64,000 nucleotides of DNA from Moraxellaceae bacterium AER2_44_116 (GCA_006546595.1 VIAD01000007.1:1-64000), one strand, 5' to 3'. Positions 1-9,011 are shown, numbered from the stretch's first letter. The notes: generated by a model from the letters alone, not told the origin. A program made the numbers and translations.

Positions 1-60
1 GCAGTTAGCAGTTAGCAGTTAGCAGTTAGCAGTTAGCAGTTAGCAGTTAGCAGTTAGCAG
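1..60. repeat. Heptamer tandem repeat (GCAGTTA)n
   Basis: About 8.5 perfect copies of GCAGTTA run from the first base of the window, so the array may extend further upstream. The complementary unit (CTGCTAACTG) reappears once at about 109-118, so the array and the later copy could pair. The array lies upstream of the SDR gene that starts at 171. I see no coding potential in it; it looks like a variable-number repeat. Confidence 0.9.
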
Positions 61-170
61 TCTTCGTAAAAGTAATGCTTTGTCAAATATTTTACTGATA
101 ACTGTTGACTGCTAACTGATATTTTGAAGCCAAGAGTCAACCGACTTTATTGGAAAATCAGGAGTTTCAC

Positions 171-989
171 ATGTCCCTTAAAAATCAAACCGTATTTATC
201 ACAGGCGCAAGTCGTGGTATTGGCCGTGCTATTGCACTACGTTGTGCGCGTGATGGCGCAAATGTCGTGATTGCAGCTAAATCAAACGAACCTCATCCTA
301 AATTGGGCGGTAGTATTCATAGTGTCGCTGCGGAAGTTGAAGCCGCAGGTGGCAAAGCCTTAGCGATTCTGCTTGATGTGCGTGACGAAGTAGCCGTTCA
401 TCAAGCAATGAAACAAGCGGCAGAACATTTTGGCGGTATTGATATTCTCATCAATAATGCAGGCGCAATCGCACTGACCAATGTCGAAAATACCTCACTA
501 AAAAAATACGATTTAATTCAATCTATCAATCATCGTGCCGTTTTTGTCTGTAGCCAAGCAGCGTTACCGTATCTTAAAAAATCCAGCAACGCCCATATTT
601 TGAGCTTATCGCCACCCATCAATCTTAATCCAAAATGGTTGACCGTATTTGCTCCTTATACGCTGTCTAAATATGGCATGACTTTGCTTTCTATTGGCAT
701 GGCACAAGAATTTAAAGACTATAATATTTGTGTGAATACCTTGTGGCCAGAAACCTATATCGCCACCGCCGCCGTCACCAATAACATCGCCAACGAAGAA
801 GCCGTTGATATTTGCCGTAAACCTGAAATCATGGCCGATGGTGCATGGACAATAATCACTCAACGTCAAACAGGGCAAAATCTAACCGACGAACAGGTAT
901 TAAAAACAGCAGGAATCACTGACTTTAGTGGCTATGCCTGTAACCCTGCTACCATTGACCAAATCCAAAAAGACTTCTTTTTGGATTAA
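171..989 (+). CDS. SDR family oxidoreductase, HSDL2-like
   Basis: This is a classical short-chain dehydrogenase/reductase of about 272 residues. The nucleotide-binding motif TGASRGIG is at residues 11-18, NNAG at 95-98, and the catalytic YTLSK at 163-167. The long loop after the second strand (AAKSNEPHPKLGGS) is typical of the HSDL2 branch, which is linked to lipid metabolism in other organisms. The substrate cannot be read from sequence. I chose the ATG at 171 because AGGAG lies six bases before it; an upstream TTG at 150 would only add seven residues. The next gene is a FATP-type acyl-CoA synthetase, so a role on a fatty-acyl substrate is plausible but inferred. Confidence 0.85.
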   Translation: MSLKNQTVFITGASRGIGRAIALRCARDGANVVIAAKSNEPHPKLGGSIHSVAAEVEAAGGKALAILLDVRDEVAVHQAMKQAAEHFGGIDILINNAGAIALTNVENTSLKKYDLIQSINHRAVFVCSQAALPYLKKSSNAHILSLSPPINLNPKWLTVFAPYTLSKYGMTLLSIGMAQEFKDYNICVNTLWPETYIATAAVTNNIANEEAVDICRKPEIMADGAWTIITQRQTGQNLTDEQVLKTAGITDFSGYACNPATIDQIQKDFFLD

Positions 990-1086
990 TTGTTAGATTA
1001 AATGCTCTTATTTTCACCTCATCTGCTGACAAGTCTTGCATGGATGCAGCCTTGAAGGTAAGTTAAGCGCGGCTTGATTGGTGAGA

Positions 1087-1169
1087 TCATCCGGACTTAC
1101 GCATCGCACCGTGCTTCGCGCGGTTTGTAAACATAAAACTGTCGACAATATGCGCGTATGTCCTCATCC
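1087..1169. mobile_element. MITE-like element with GGACTTACGC ends
   Basis: The segment 1093-1163 begins GGACTTACGC and ends GCGTATGTCC, which are imperfect terminal inverted repeats. TCATCC occurs on both sides (1087-1092 and 1164-1169) as a candidate target duplication. The left end (ACTTACGCATCGCACCG) recurs in inverted orientation at 17171-17271, showing a dispersed family. It has no coding capacity; a transposase would have to act in trans. Confidence 0.5.
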
Positions 1170-1232
1170 ATGCCATCAAGACTAGGATTAGGCGCACATC
1201 ATTGCCTTATATCCGTCTTAAAGAAGACTTTT

Positions 1233-1301
1233 AGGACTTATACCCACCGTACAATCGGCTCTTTCATTGTGTTAGGTGAAAGCCGTACGGTGTGTAAGTC
1301 G
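1233..1301. repeat. Long imperfect hairpin related to the ACTTAC-end family
   Basis: GACTTATACCCACCGTAC near 1235-1252 is complementary, with a few mismatches, to GTACGGTGTGTAAGTC at 1285-1300. Pairing continues inward through GGCTCTTTCA and TGAAAGCC around a short loop. The outer ends resemble the GGACTTACGC ends of the neighbouring element. The hairpin ends about 55 bases before the acyl-CoA synthetase start, so it would lie in that leader if transcription begins upstream. Confidence 0.55.
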
Positions 1302-1356
1302 TGTTTTTCATCCGCGAGACTTCCATGTAAGTACCGTGTTAGAGGACTCCCCACAC

Positions 1357-3183
1357 ATGAGCAACACACAAGATATTATTAAACCCATTGACGTATTACG
1401 CAAAGCACCTGCTTTACTGAAAAAATTGCCGAAAATGGTCTATGGTTTAGCCCTTGGCTCAAGCACCAACCCCACTAAAACAGGTGGTTTAGGTTGGGCT
1501 TTAGAAAAAGCGACAAAAGCCAACCCGTATGGCAGTGCAGTTCTCTATAAAGATACACACTTAAACTACTTACAATTTAATCAATGGGCGAACCGTATCG
1601 CGCACTACTTTTTAGCACAAGGCTTAAAAAAGGGTGATGTTGTTGCTGTCTTTACCGAAAACCGTCCTGAGTTATTAGCGATTGTCAGTGGTTTAGCCAA
1701 AATTGGTGTCACCTCTGCCCTGTTAAACAGCTCCCAAACAGGCAAAGTATTAACGCATAGTATTAATCTCGTTAAACCAAAAATGGCGATTATTGGCGAA
1801 GAAGTCGTCGCTGCTTTTAATGATATTCGCGCTGACATTCATATCGACAGTGGCAATATTTATTGGATTGCCGATACCGACACACTCAAAGATATAGGTA
1901 CTGCACCCGAAGGTTTCCGTAACCTTGCCCAAGACCTGCAAAACGCACCTAGCTACAACCCGCCCACGACTAATCAAGTGTATTACAGCGATGGCCTGTT
2001 CTACATCTATACGTCTGGTACCACAGGCATGCCTAAAGCCGCTATTTTTAGTCATGGCCGTTGGATGAAAGCTTATGGTGCTTTAGGTTCAGTCATGGAC
2101 TTAAATCACAGTGACATTATGTACGTCACGTTACCGTTTTATCATGCCACCGCAATGGTCGTGTGCTGGGGTTCGGTTTTGGCGGGTGGTGCAGGTATTG
2201 CGCTGCGTCGTAAATTCTCAGCACGTGAGTTTTGGGATGATGTCCGTAAATTTAACGCATCCAGCATCGGTTATGTTGGCGAATTGTGTCGTTACCTAGC
2301 TGAAGTCCCTGCCAAGCCTGAAGACCGCGCTCACCGCGTAACCAAGATGGTGGGTAACGGTATGCGCCCAAACATTTGGGGGCCGTTTAAACAACGTTTT
2401 GGTATTGATGAAGTCTATGAGTTATATGCCTCCTCCGAAGGCAATATCGGCTTTAGTAATATCTTCAACTTTGACAACACCGTTGGCTTTTCACCATTAC
2501 CCTACGCCATTGTTAAATACGACAAAGAAAACGAAGCCCCTGTACGCAACAAAGACGGCTTTTTAATGAAAGCGGCGCGTGGTGAAGCAGGCTTATTGAT
2601 TGGCAAAATCACCGACCGTACACCGTTTGATGGCTACACCGATCCTGCCAAGAATGAATCTTGCATTATGCAAAATGTGTTTGAAATTGGTGATCGTTAT
2701 TTCAACACTGGCGACTTAGTACGTGACATTGGTTTCCGTCATGCCCAATTTGTTGACCGCTTAGGCGATACTTTCCGCTGGAAAGGTGAAAACGTTTCTA
2801 CAACCGAATTAGAAAACCTCATTTGTGGTATTCCTGAGATTGCCGAAGCCGTTGTTTATGGTGTTGAAATCCCCAACACTAATGGTCGTGCAGGTATGGC
2901 AGCTATTACGCCTCACGATGGTATGACCATTGACTTCAAAGAGCTACTTGCTGGCTTTAAGAAAGAAATGCCTGCCTATGCCATTCCCGTATTCCTGCGT
3001 TTACAACAACTCATGGAAACAACAGGCACATTCAAGTACCAAAAAAACAATTTGAAAAAAGAAAACTACGATCCAGTATTAGCGAAAGAGCCATTGTATG
3101 TCTGGCTGCCTAATACCGATAGTTATCAACCGTTGACGGCTGAAATTTGGCAAAAAATCCAAGACAAAGCGTATCGCTTCTAA
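1357..3183 (+). CDS. Long-chain acyl-CoA synthetase, FATP (SLC27) type
   Basis: An AMP-forming adenylate synthetase of about 608 residues that should activate long or very-long-chain fatty acids to acyl-CoA. The ATP/AMP signature YTSGTTGMPKAA lies near residues 217-228, and a C-terminal motif with GDTFRWKGENVSTTE is near 470-485; the latter is characteristic of the fatty-acid-transport-protein subgroup. Length fits that family. The reading frame is open to an ATG at 1276, but the ATG at 1357 (MSNTQDIIKPI) has AGAGGA ten bases upstream and starts at the expected family position; the upstream stretch is repeat-derived. It probably acts at the inner membrane, coupling uptake with activation. A clear terminator follows. 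Confidence 0.88.
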   Translation: MSNTQDIIKPIDVLRKAPALLKKLPKMVYGLALGSSTNPTKTGGLGWALEKATKANPYGSAVLYKDTHLNYLQFNQWANRIAHYFLAQGLKKGDVVAVFTENRPELLAIVSGLAKIGVTSALLNSSQTGKVLTHSINLVKPKMAIIGEEVVAAFNDIRADIHIDSGNIYWIADTDTLKDIGTAPEGFRNLAQDLQNAPSYNPPTTNQVYYSDGLFYIYTSGTTGMPKAAIFSHGRWMKAYGALGSVMDLNHSDIMYVTLPFYHATAMVVCWGSVLAGGAGIALRRKFSAREFWDDVRKFNASSIGYVGELCRYLAEVPAKPEDRAHRVTKMVGNGMRPNIWGPFKQRFGIDEVYELYASSEGNIGFSNIFNFDNTVGFSPLPYAIVKYDKENEAPVRNKDGFLMKAARGEAGLLIGKITDRTPFDGYTDPAKNESCIMQNVFEIGDRYFNTGDLVRDIGFRHAQFVDRLGDTFRWKGENVSTTELENLICGIPEIAEAVVYGVEIPNTNGRAGMAAITPHDGMTIDFKELLAGFKKEMPAYAIPVFLRLQQLMETTGTFKYQKNNLKKENYDPVLAKEPLYVWLPNTDSYQPLTAEIWQKIQDKAYRF

Positions 3184-3199
3184 CACTTGGTAAAGCAAT

Positions 3200-3267
3200 C
3201 ACTTAGTACAAATACCATACTAAGTGGTTTCTTTTAAAGAAAGCCCCTGCTATTTAGGGGCTTTTTT
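3200..3267 (+). terminator. Tandem hairpins after the acyl-CoA synthetase
   Basis: The first hairpin pairs CACTTAGTA (3200-3208) with TACTAAGTG (3218-3226) before a T-rich run. The second pairs AAGCCCCT (3241-3248) with AGGGGCTT (3256-3263) and is followed by T residues, a standard intrinsic terminator. Both lie within 85 bases of the stop codon. Confidence 0.8.
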
Positions 3268-3320
3268 ATGCCTTATTGATGACTTTATAGGCAGTCAGTT
3301 GATTTTATTCACCATATCAC

Positions 3321-3348
3321 TTGCATATAAACCAAATTCTTGTATTAT
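3321..3348 (+). promoter_or_regulatory. Sigma70-type promoter of tRNA-Lys
   Basis: TTGCAT at 3321-3326 and TATTAT at 3343-3348 are separated by 16 bases and lie just upstream of the tRNA. A GC-rich GCGGCC discriminator follows the -10, as expected for a stringently controlled stable-RNA promoter. Assigned by inspection only. Confidence 0.5.
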
Positions 3349-3391
3349 ATGCGGCCTCAGCAGCGAACGCGGTTGAGAATAAAGTAAACGT

Positions 3392-3467
3392 GGGTTGGTA
3401 GCTCAGCCGGTAGAGCAGTTGGCTTTTAACCAATTGGTCGTGGGTTCGAATCCCGCCCAACCCACCA
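3392..3467 (+). tRNA. tRNA-Lys (anticodon TTT)
   Basis: A 76-nt cloverleaf can be drawn. The acceptor stem pairs GGGTTGG (3392-3398) with CCAACCC (3457-3463), the discriminator is A, and the CCA end is encoded. The anticodon loop CTTTTAA (3423-3429) carries TTT at 3425-3427, and the T-loop GTTCGAATC is canonical. It closely resembles Escherichia coli tRNA-Lys. It stands alone between a terminator and a convergent gene. Confidence 0.97.
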
Positions 3468-3670
3468 CTTTACTTATCAAAATCAAATGCTTATTCAAGC
3501 GCACAAAACAACATCCAGTCTAATACATTCAACATATCTAATATAAATCACTTTATATAATCGTTTTTGTCAGCGTACCTAAGCTCACCATCGTTATCCT
3601 CTGTTTAACGCTCTCCATAATGAATGCTCTTAACAATACAGTCAAAGTAGCTTTTGAAAACAGGTCATAC

Positions 3671-3694
3671 AGGGGCGAAACACTCTTCGCCCCT
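3671..3694. repeat. AGGGGCG/CGCCCCT palindrome, copy 1
   Basis: AGGGGCGAA pairs with TTCGCCCCT around a six-base loop. It lies 8 bases beyond the stop of the minus-strand aminotransferase. On the plus strand it is followed by a T-run, so it may terminate transcription leaving the tRNA side. It belongs to the dispersed family also seen near 25758, 31273, 45483, 47430 and 50901. Confidence 0.7.
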
Positions 3695-3702
3695 ACAATT
3701 TT

Positions 3703-4926
3703 TTAGACCAATGCCTGCTGTGCATACGACTGATACGCCGCCGCTACCGCCCGACCTTGCTGACACTGATAACCTTGACTGACCAATACAGCTTCTAGAG
3801 CCCCTAAACAAGCAATGACATTTTCGACACGGCTAGAATACCCCATCAAACCAATACGCCAAATTTTGCCCGCTAATGCCCCTAAACCAGCACCAATTTC
3901 AATGCCATGTTGTTGAAGCATCGCGGCTCGCACGGCTTTATCATCCACGCCCGTTGGAATATGAATAGCATTTAACTGTGGCAAACGTGCTAACTCATCA
4001 ACAACATAATGAATATCTAACACCGCCAAGCCAGCTTTCAATGCCTCATGGTTACTGCGGTGACGCGCCCATGATTGTTCTAAACCTTCTTGTTGTAGCA
4101 CCAATAACGACTCATGCAAGGCGTATAAACTGTTCGTTGGCGCAGTATGGTGATAAGTCCGTGTCGTTTCGCCCCAATAACCCAACAATAAATTTAAGTC
4201 TAAAAACCAACTCTGGCATTTTTGTGTCCGAGCTTTAACCGCAGCAATCGCACGCTCATTAAAGGTAATCGGTGATAACCCTGGTGTACAAGACAAGCAT
4301 TTTTGACTGCCTGAATACACGGCATCCGCGCCCCACTCATCCACTAAAACGGGGACACCCGCTAAAGATGTCACCGCATCAACAATAGTTAACGCACCAT
4401 ATTGTTGTGCAATTTTGCATAAAGTATGCGCGTCAGATAATGCCCCAGTTGAGGTTTCAGCATGAACAAAAGCCAATACTTTGGCATCAGGATGTTGTTT
4501 GAACGCATCCTCTACTTTTTGCGGACTAACAGCCTGTCCCCACACATCATCAATGACAATCGCTTTACCACCGCAACGCTCGACGTTTTCGACCATGCGG
4601 CCACCAAAGACACCATTACGGCAAACAATCACTTTATCGCCATGATTGACCATATTCACAAAGCACATCTCCATGCCTGCCGAACCCGGCCCTGAAACGG
4701 GAAAGGTCAAAGCATTTTTGGTTTGAAAACTATAGCGCAGTAAGGTTTTCAGCTCTTCCATCATGCCGACAAAACTCGGATCAAGATACCCAATCGTTGG
4801 CTTGGCAAGTGCTTGTAAAACTCGTGTCGAGATATCCGACGGGCCTGGCCCTAATAAGCGACGCGGTGGTGGGGTGTAAGCATTGGGAATAATTTCAGGC
4901 GTGAGCAACATGATTATTTTTTCCAT
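3703..4926 (-). CDS. Serine/alanine-glyoxylate aminotransferase-like (class V)
   Basis: A PLP-dependent class-V aminotransferase of 407 residues, close to the alanine-glyoxylate or serine-pyruvate transaminase group. The substrate-binding start LLGPGPSDIS (residues 24-33), the PLP-contacting D183 in VDAVTSLAGVP and the Schiff-base lysine K209 in YSGSQKCL match that family. It should transfer amino groups between alanine or serine and glyoxylate or pyruvate in the cytosol. An alternative start MLLTPEII at 4911 is equally possible; neither ATG has a strong ribosome binding site. It is separated from the biotin operon by 218 bases that contain a repeat hairpin, so it is probably its own unit. 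Confidence 0.85.
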   Translation of the reverse strand: MEKIIMLLTPEIIPNAYTPPPRRLLGPGPSDISTRVLQALAKPTIGYLDPSFVGMMEELKTLLRYSFQTKNALTFPVSGPGSAGMEMCFVNMVNHGDKVIVCRNGVFGGRMVENVERCGGKAIVIDDVWGQAVSPQKVEDAFKQHPDAKVLAFVHAETSTGALSDAHTLCKIAQQYGALTIVDAVTSLAGVPVLVDEWGADAVYSGSQKCLSCTPGLSPITFNERAIAAVKARTQKCQSWFLDLNLLLGYWGETTRTYHHTAPTNSLYALHESLLVLQQEGLEQSWARHRSNHEALKAGLAVLDIHYVVDELARLPQLNAIHIPTGVDDKAVRAAMLQQHGIEIGAGLGALAGKIWRIGLMGYSSRVENVIACLGALEAVLVSQGYQCQQGRAVAAAYQSYAQQALV

Positions 4927-5074
4927 TAAATCGTGGATATTGTTGTGAGATGTTGGCTTTTAATTAAGCCAAATCATTAGGTTTTGGTGTTCCGAAGACT
5001 AGCGAGAGTTTAGACAAGATGCAATGGGGAGAATGCTTTTGAGATATTTGTCTGTTATGTATTTGATGCAGGGC

Positions 5075-5122
5075 TTCGACTCCGCTCAGCCAACGCCCAA
5101 ACGCTCCCTGAGCGGAGTCGAA
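5075..5122. repeat. TTCGACTCCGCTCAG hairpin, copy 1
   Basis: A perfect 15-bp inverted repeat: TTCGACTCCGCTCAG at 5075-5089 and its complement at 5108-5122, with an 18-base loop starting CCAAC and ending GCTCC. It lies 22 bases after the stop of the C13 peptidase gene. Three more copies with the same arms and loop ends occur at 29630, 45424 and 46007. Confidence 0.85.
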
Positions 5123-5144
5123 TGGCGCAAAGACCGACCAATGA

Positions 5145-6521
5145 CTACTCAGGAAATAACGCCTTCTCAAACTCAGGTAAAGACTTTTGCATTTCATCAC
5201 CCATAAACATTTGTGGTTGCGAGGGTGTAAACCCTTCTTCTTTTTCACGCGCTGCAATGGTTTGTTTTGCTGCATGGAAAGCACTCACTAACGAATGTTC
5301 TTGACGTAAGGCTTCATCAAAGAATGCTCGACCAAAATAGGTAAAATCAGCATCATCTGTACAACCAAAGGAGGTTTTTGTCGCTTCGGCGGCAGTAATT
5401 AGCAAACTACTTGGCGTTTGTAGCGAAGGAATATAAGCACCTGAAAAACAGGAAGAAATCACCACCACACGCCACCTGATTTCTGCTTTATCTAATTCGG
5501 CTTTTAACCAAGCGGGCGTTAAACTTTGAATATTTAACGGTTGATGGCTCAGCTCAAACGTACCATCTGCCGAACCATGTGAGGTTAAAAATAAAAACAA
5601 TACATCTTCGTCTTTATTCATCCGTTGGCCAATGGTTTCTAAGGCTTTGCTGATACTGGTGCGCGTGGCTATCGGTTGACTGAGCGTTGTATCATCATCA
5701 TTAATTAATACTAAAGAGTGGCCGTTGGTAGTGAATCGGGTATCAAATAAACTTTGTACCGACTCCACTTCCCGTCTAAACACACTTTGATACGCTGCAC
5801 CACCCACACCTAAAAAGTACCAATCAGTTTGCCCTTCTGTGCCTTCTTCAATTTGCGCTAATGCCCGATTAAGCAATAAAGGCTGGACATAAAAAGCCGC
5901 TTCTTCGGTGATATGTGGCTCTTTTTCGGGGATAACGACTTCGGCGGCATACCATAAACGTTGATCTGAAAATAAGGTTGACCAGCCAAAGAGTACCGCC
6001 ACCGCGATGATAATACTCAAGATGCGTAACCACCAAACCCACGCTAATTGCCGACCAAAAAGAAACATCAGTGCGGCAGTTGGCCACACAAACAAGACAG
6101 GGTAAACATAAGGAATCCATTTACCCAATGACGTAGGAAACCACTCGGACAGCCCCGCCCATTGAATCCCTGATTGCAGCAACCCCACCATAATATCGGC
6201 AGCTAACCACAAAATAGCAGGCGTTAAAATCAGTCGCCACACCCCGTAACGTTGCGCCAAAAAAATACCAAATACTAACCATAAAAACGGAGGTATCAAG
6301 TAAGAGGCAAAACCAACAGGTTGCAATTCACCGGGCCAGCCTTCACTGACAAAATCAAAGGTAAAACTGGTGAGTAAACTACCGAATAAAAACGTTAAAA
6401 ACTGGACAGGCGTGGGATGCAAATGATGAAAGGCGCGCTTCAACCCAATTAACATCATGAGTGCGGCAACAAAATTATCAAAAAATGAACGCACAAATAC
6501 GCGAATCGGGCTACGAGACAT
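5145..6521 (-). CDS. Membrane-anchored C13 (legumain/caspase-fold) peptidase
   Basis: The N-terminal half has several hydrophobic segments (for example near residues 15-60, 75-100, 110-130 and 135-190). The C-terminal half is a soluble clan-CD cysteine peptidase domain. The catalytic histidine is in LTSHGSADG (near residue 315) and the cysteine in VVVISSCFSGAYIP (near 357), the usual HG and SCxSG pair of the C13 family. Substrate is unknown. I chose the ATG at 6521 because AGGGA lies upstream of it; an in-frame ATG at 6554 would add 11 residues. It begins 51 bases after bioD on the same strand and looks like the last gene of the biotin operon, with no obvious role in biotin synthesis. Confidence 0.82.
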   Translation of the reverse strand: MSRSPIRVFVRSFFDNFVAALMMLIGLKRAFHHLHPTPVQFLTFLFGSLLTSFTFDFVSEGWPGELQPVGFASYLIPPFLWLVFGIFLAQRYGVWRLILTPAILWLAADIMVGLLQSGIQWAGLSEWFPTSLGKWIPYVYPVLFVWPTAALMFLFGRQLAWVWWLRILSIIIAVAVLFGWSTLFSDQRLWYAAEVVIPEKEPHITEEAAFYVQPLLLNRALAQIEEGTEGQTDWYFLGVGGAAYQSVFRREVESVQSLFDTRFTTNGHSLVLINDDDTTLSQPIATRTSISKALETIGQRMNKDEDVLFLFLTSHGSADGTFELSHQPLNIQSLTPAWLKAELDKAEIRWRVVVISSCFSGAYIPSLQTPSSLLITAAEATKTSFGCTDDADFTYFGRAFFDEALRQEHSLVSAFHAAKQTIAAREKEEGFTPSQPQMFMGDEMQKSLPEFEKALFPE

Positions 6522-6572
6522 AACGACAGAATCCCTAGAAATCGCGCGAATCATAGCAGTTCATCGACAAAG

Positions 6573-7262
6573 TTAGGCAGGCTTTGTCAACAAAACTTCT
6601 AAACTCATACATTCGGCTAATGCCTCAATATTCGGGGTTGTTTGATAGGGTAAAACGCCTAAACAAGGTGCAGGGATGATTTGTTTGAGTGTTTGAATAT
6701 TTTCCTCAAGAGCGGCCATTGTTGGATCAATCGTATTAGCGACCCATCCCGCCAAACGTAAACCATCACGAATAATGGCTTCAGCCGTTAATAAGGCATG
6801 ATTCAAACAACCCAAACGCATGCCCACCACTAAAATAACAGGCACTTTTAATTCTTTCGGCAATGAAGATAACATCTCTCGATCGCTAATCGGGACACGC
6901 CAACCGCCCGCTCCTTCAATGATCACAAATTGTGGCCGATGCGTTAATGTGGCACGGGTATAACCCACCAACTGATTCATCGTTAAGCGTCGCCCTGCCT
7001 GTTTGGCTGCTAAATGGGGTGACAATGGCTCGAGCAATGCAATCGGGTTTACTTCTTGATACGGCAATTTAAGGCTGCTGTACTGTTGTAATAACAAGGC
7101 ATCGCTGTTGCGTAATCCGTCAGGCGTTTGTTCGCAACCTGACGCAATCGGTTTGATACCTAACGTCGTTAAACCTTGTTGATTCGCCGCCTGCAATAAG
7201 GCACAAGCGACCGTAGTTTTACCAATACTGGTGTCTGTTCCCGTGAGAAAAAAAGCGGCCAT
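6573..7262 (-). CDS. bioD: Dethiobiotin synthetase BioD
   Basis: ATP-dependent carboxylation and ring closure of 7,8-diaminopelargonate to dethiobiotin, the step before BioB. The P-loop GTDTSIGKTT is at residues 8-17, and the GAGGWRVP motif that follows VIIEGAGG lies in mid-protein. Length of 229 residues is normal for the family. AAAGGA stands just before the ATG, in the 12-base gap after the upstream lipoprotein gene, so translation is closely coupled with that gene. It belongs to the bioB-F-H-C-hydrolase-D operon. Confidence 0.95.
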   Translation of the reverse strand: MAAFFLTGTDTSIGKTTVACALLQAANQQGLTTLGIKPIASGCEQTPDGLRNSDALLLQQYSSLKLPYQEVNPIALLEPLSPHLAAKQAGRRLTMNQLVGYTRATLTHRPQFVIIEGAGGWRVPISDREMLSSLPKELKVPVILVVGMRLGCLNHALLTAEAIIRDGLRLAGWVANTIDPTMAALEENIQTLKQIIPAPCLGVLPYQTTPNIEALAECMSLEVLLTKPA

Positions 7263-7274
7263 CTTTTGAATCCT

Positions 7275-8204
7275 TTACAGTTTTACGCTGGCTAAAAATG
7301 TCTCATAGGCTTGTGCAGATTCTTTGGTACGCTCAATTTGTGGCGCATGACCAACGCCCTTGAAAATCACGACCTGCGCCTGTGGCATCAAACGTTTAAT
7401 GACTTCGGTGCTAGACACATTAATGACTTTGTCTTGATCGCCCCATAATACCAACGTGGGCACTTTGATTTGCGGCAACACTTCTTCGGGATTTAATGAA
7501 TATTTGAGGTTTAACTCTTGATAGATTTTTTCGCCTACTTTTTCACGTTCAATGGAAATACGCGTCAAGGTAGCGATGACAGGTGAAGGAATATAAGGTG
7601 GGTCGGACATGGTAAACGCCAACATCTTTTTATAATCCTCTTCATTGTGGACAATTAACGGATTTTCACCCTTTTGATTACGCAAATATAATTCACTCGG
7701 TTGCGGCGAAATCACCCCTGCCGAATTCATTAACGCCAAACTTTTGACATGGCTTGGCGCAAGATAAGCAACATGAAATGCAATCGCTCCACCCATTGAG
7801 TGTCCCATGACATGTACAGGCTGAGTCAATTGCAGTTTATCCATAATGGCAATCACCCGTTTAGCTTGCTCGGGGACAGTGTAGCTTTTATCCATCAAAA
7901 TCGTGCTATCGCCATGCGCGGGTAAATCAATGGCAATGACGTGATAGTGTTTGGTTAATTGTTTCGCCATGCGAATCCAAATATCTTTATTCGACTGAAA
8001 ACCATGAATTAACAAGACCGTTTCACCCTGACCGCCTTCTAAATAGGGTGTGGTAAATTCCCCGACGACGATTCCTTTTAGCTGAAGGTCGGCTTGTGAC
8101 CGCTCCATACTAATCGCCCATGTCGATAATTTCGTTTCAATACTGGCGCAACCTGTCAATGCCAAGCTCAAGGCTAACAGGCTTGCTGTGGCTAGTTTTT
8201 TCAT
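7275..8204 (-). CDS. Alpha/beta hydrolase lipoprotein in the bio operon
   Basis: The N-terminus is a lipoprotein signal (MKKLATASLLALSLALTGCA) with the lipobox LTGC, so the mature protein should be lipid-anchored in the envelope. The hydrolase core shows the oxyanion motif LLIHGFQSNKD, the nucleophile elbow GHSMGG, a catalytic Asp in LWGDQDKV and His in GVGHAPQ. It resembles Moraxellaceae esterases/lipases of the BchO-like alpha/beta group, and is distinct from BioH encoded two genes upstream. It lies between bioC and bioD, starting 3 bases after the bioC stop. An envelope location argues against it cleaving pimeloyl-ACP ester; it may be a rider gene in the operon. Substrate unknown. Confidence 0.85.
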   Translation of the reverse strand: MKKLATASLLALSLALTGCASIETKLSTWAISMERSQADLQLKGIVVGEFTTPYLEGGQGETVLLIHGFQSNKDIWIRMAKQLTKHYHVIAIDLPAHGDSTILMDKSYTVPEQAKRVIAIMDKLQLTQPVHVMGHSMGGAIAFHVAYLAPSHVKSLALMNSAGVISPQPSELYLRNQKGENPLIVHNEEDYKKMLAFTMSDPPYIPSPVIATLTRISIEREKVGEKIYQELNLKYSLNPEEVLPQIKVPTLVLWGDQDKVINVSSTEVIKRLMPQAQVVIFKGVGHAPQIERTKESAQAYETFLASVKL

Positions 8205-8207
8205 GGT

Positions 8208-9011
8208 TTACTCAGAGATATGTTGTGAATTTGCTTTTTGGCCGTACACCATCAAGACTTCATAGTGTAAAGGAATGCCTTGTGACTGCCGATAGTGCTC
8301 CATCGCGTGCTCTAAGGCTAATAACTGCCCTCGCCCCCACAAACCGTGTTGACGCGGTTGTTGTAGCTCATTTGCGCCTATCGCTTTCAGGCTCTTTAAT
8401 AACGCTTTTGTCGTGTCATAGTATTGATAAAACGCGCTTTGTTGCTGATTTTTTATCGTCAAACCTGCGTACTTCAATGCTTCCAACCATGTTGGTGTCG
8501 AAAAAAATTGATTGGTATGACGTGAGGTATCGACCTGTGCCCACGCCTGATTTAATTCGGCTAATGTCCCATCAACAGGAATCGCTAAACAAAACTGACC
8601 GTTTTGGGCTAACACACGCGCTAATTCTTGAGCAAAATCTTGAGGCGATGCCAGCCATTGCAAGGCAAAATTACTCACCACACCCTCAAAGCTATTTTCT
8701 TTAAACGGGAGAAAAGCGGCATCGGCTTGAATGGGAGTGATTAAAGGATAATGCAAATGGGTAGCCGTGAGCATCGGCAAAGCAATATCTAAAGCAACTA
8801 TGGAATCAACGGGGTGATGTTCAGCAATATGTCGCGTCAACCAACCTGTGCCACAACCAATATCTAAGACTCGACCTTGCAAGGTTTGCTCTGCAATAAG
8901 CTGTTGTGCCGATTGTTTTTGCGCCAACGCTTGTTCATCATAATGAGTAGCTGCCGTGCCAAAGCGTTGAGCAATACGCTCATTTAAGGTTTGATGAGCA
9001 AAAGCATTCAT
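8208..9011 (-). CDS. bioC: Malonyl-ACP O-methyltransferase BioC
   Basis: SAM-dependent methylation of malonyl-ACP, which starts pimelate synthesis by disguising the free carboxyl group. The SAM-binding motif VLDIGCGTGWL is at residues 48-58, and the N-terminal FGTAATHYDEQA is characteristic of BioC. Length of 267 residues fits. Its start overlaps the bioH stop by four bases (ATGA), indicating coupling between the enzymes that add and remove the methyl ester. Confidence 0.93.
   Translation of the reverse strand: MNAFAHQTLNERIAQRFGTAATHYDEQALAQKQSAQQLIAEQTLQGRVLDIGCGTGWLTRHIAEHHPVDSIVALDIALPMLTATHLHYPLITPIQADAAFLPFKENSFEGVVSNFALQWLASPQDFAQELARVLAQNGQFCLAIPVDGTLAELNQAWAQVDTSRHTNQFFSTPTWLEALKYAGLTIKNQQQSAFYQYYDTTKALLKSLKAIGANELQQPRQHGLWGRGQLLALEHAMEHYRQSQGIPLHYEVLMVYGQKANSQHISE

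Noticed and set aside
1..120. CRISPR-like array
   Set aside because: The repeats are 7 bases long with no spacers, and no cas genes are present in the window.
606..878. Minus-strand open frame of about 90 codons inside the SDR gene
   Set aside because: It is antisense to a well-supported SDR with all motifs and has no start context.
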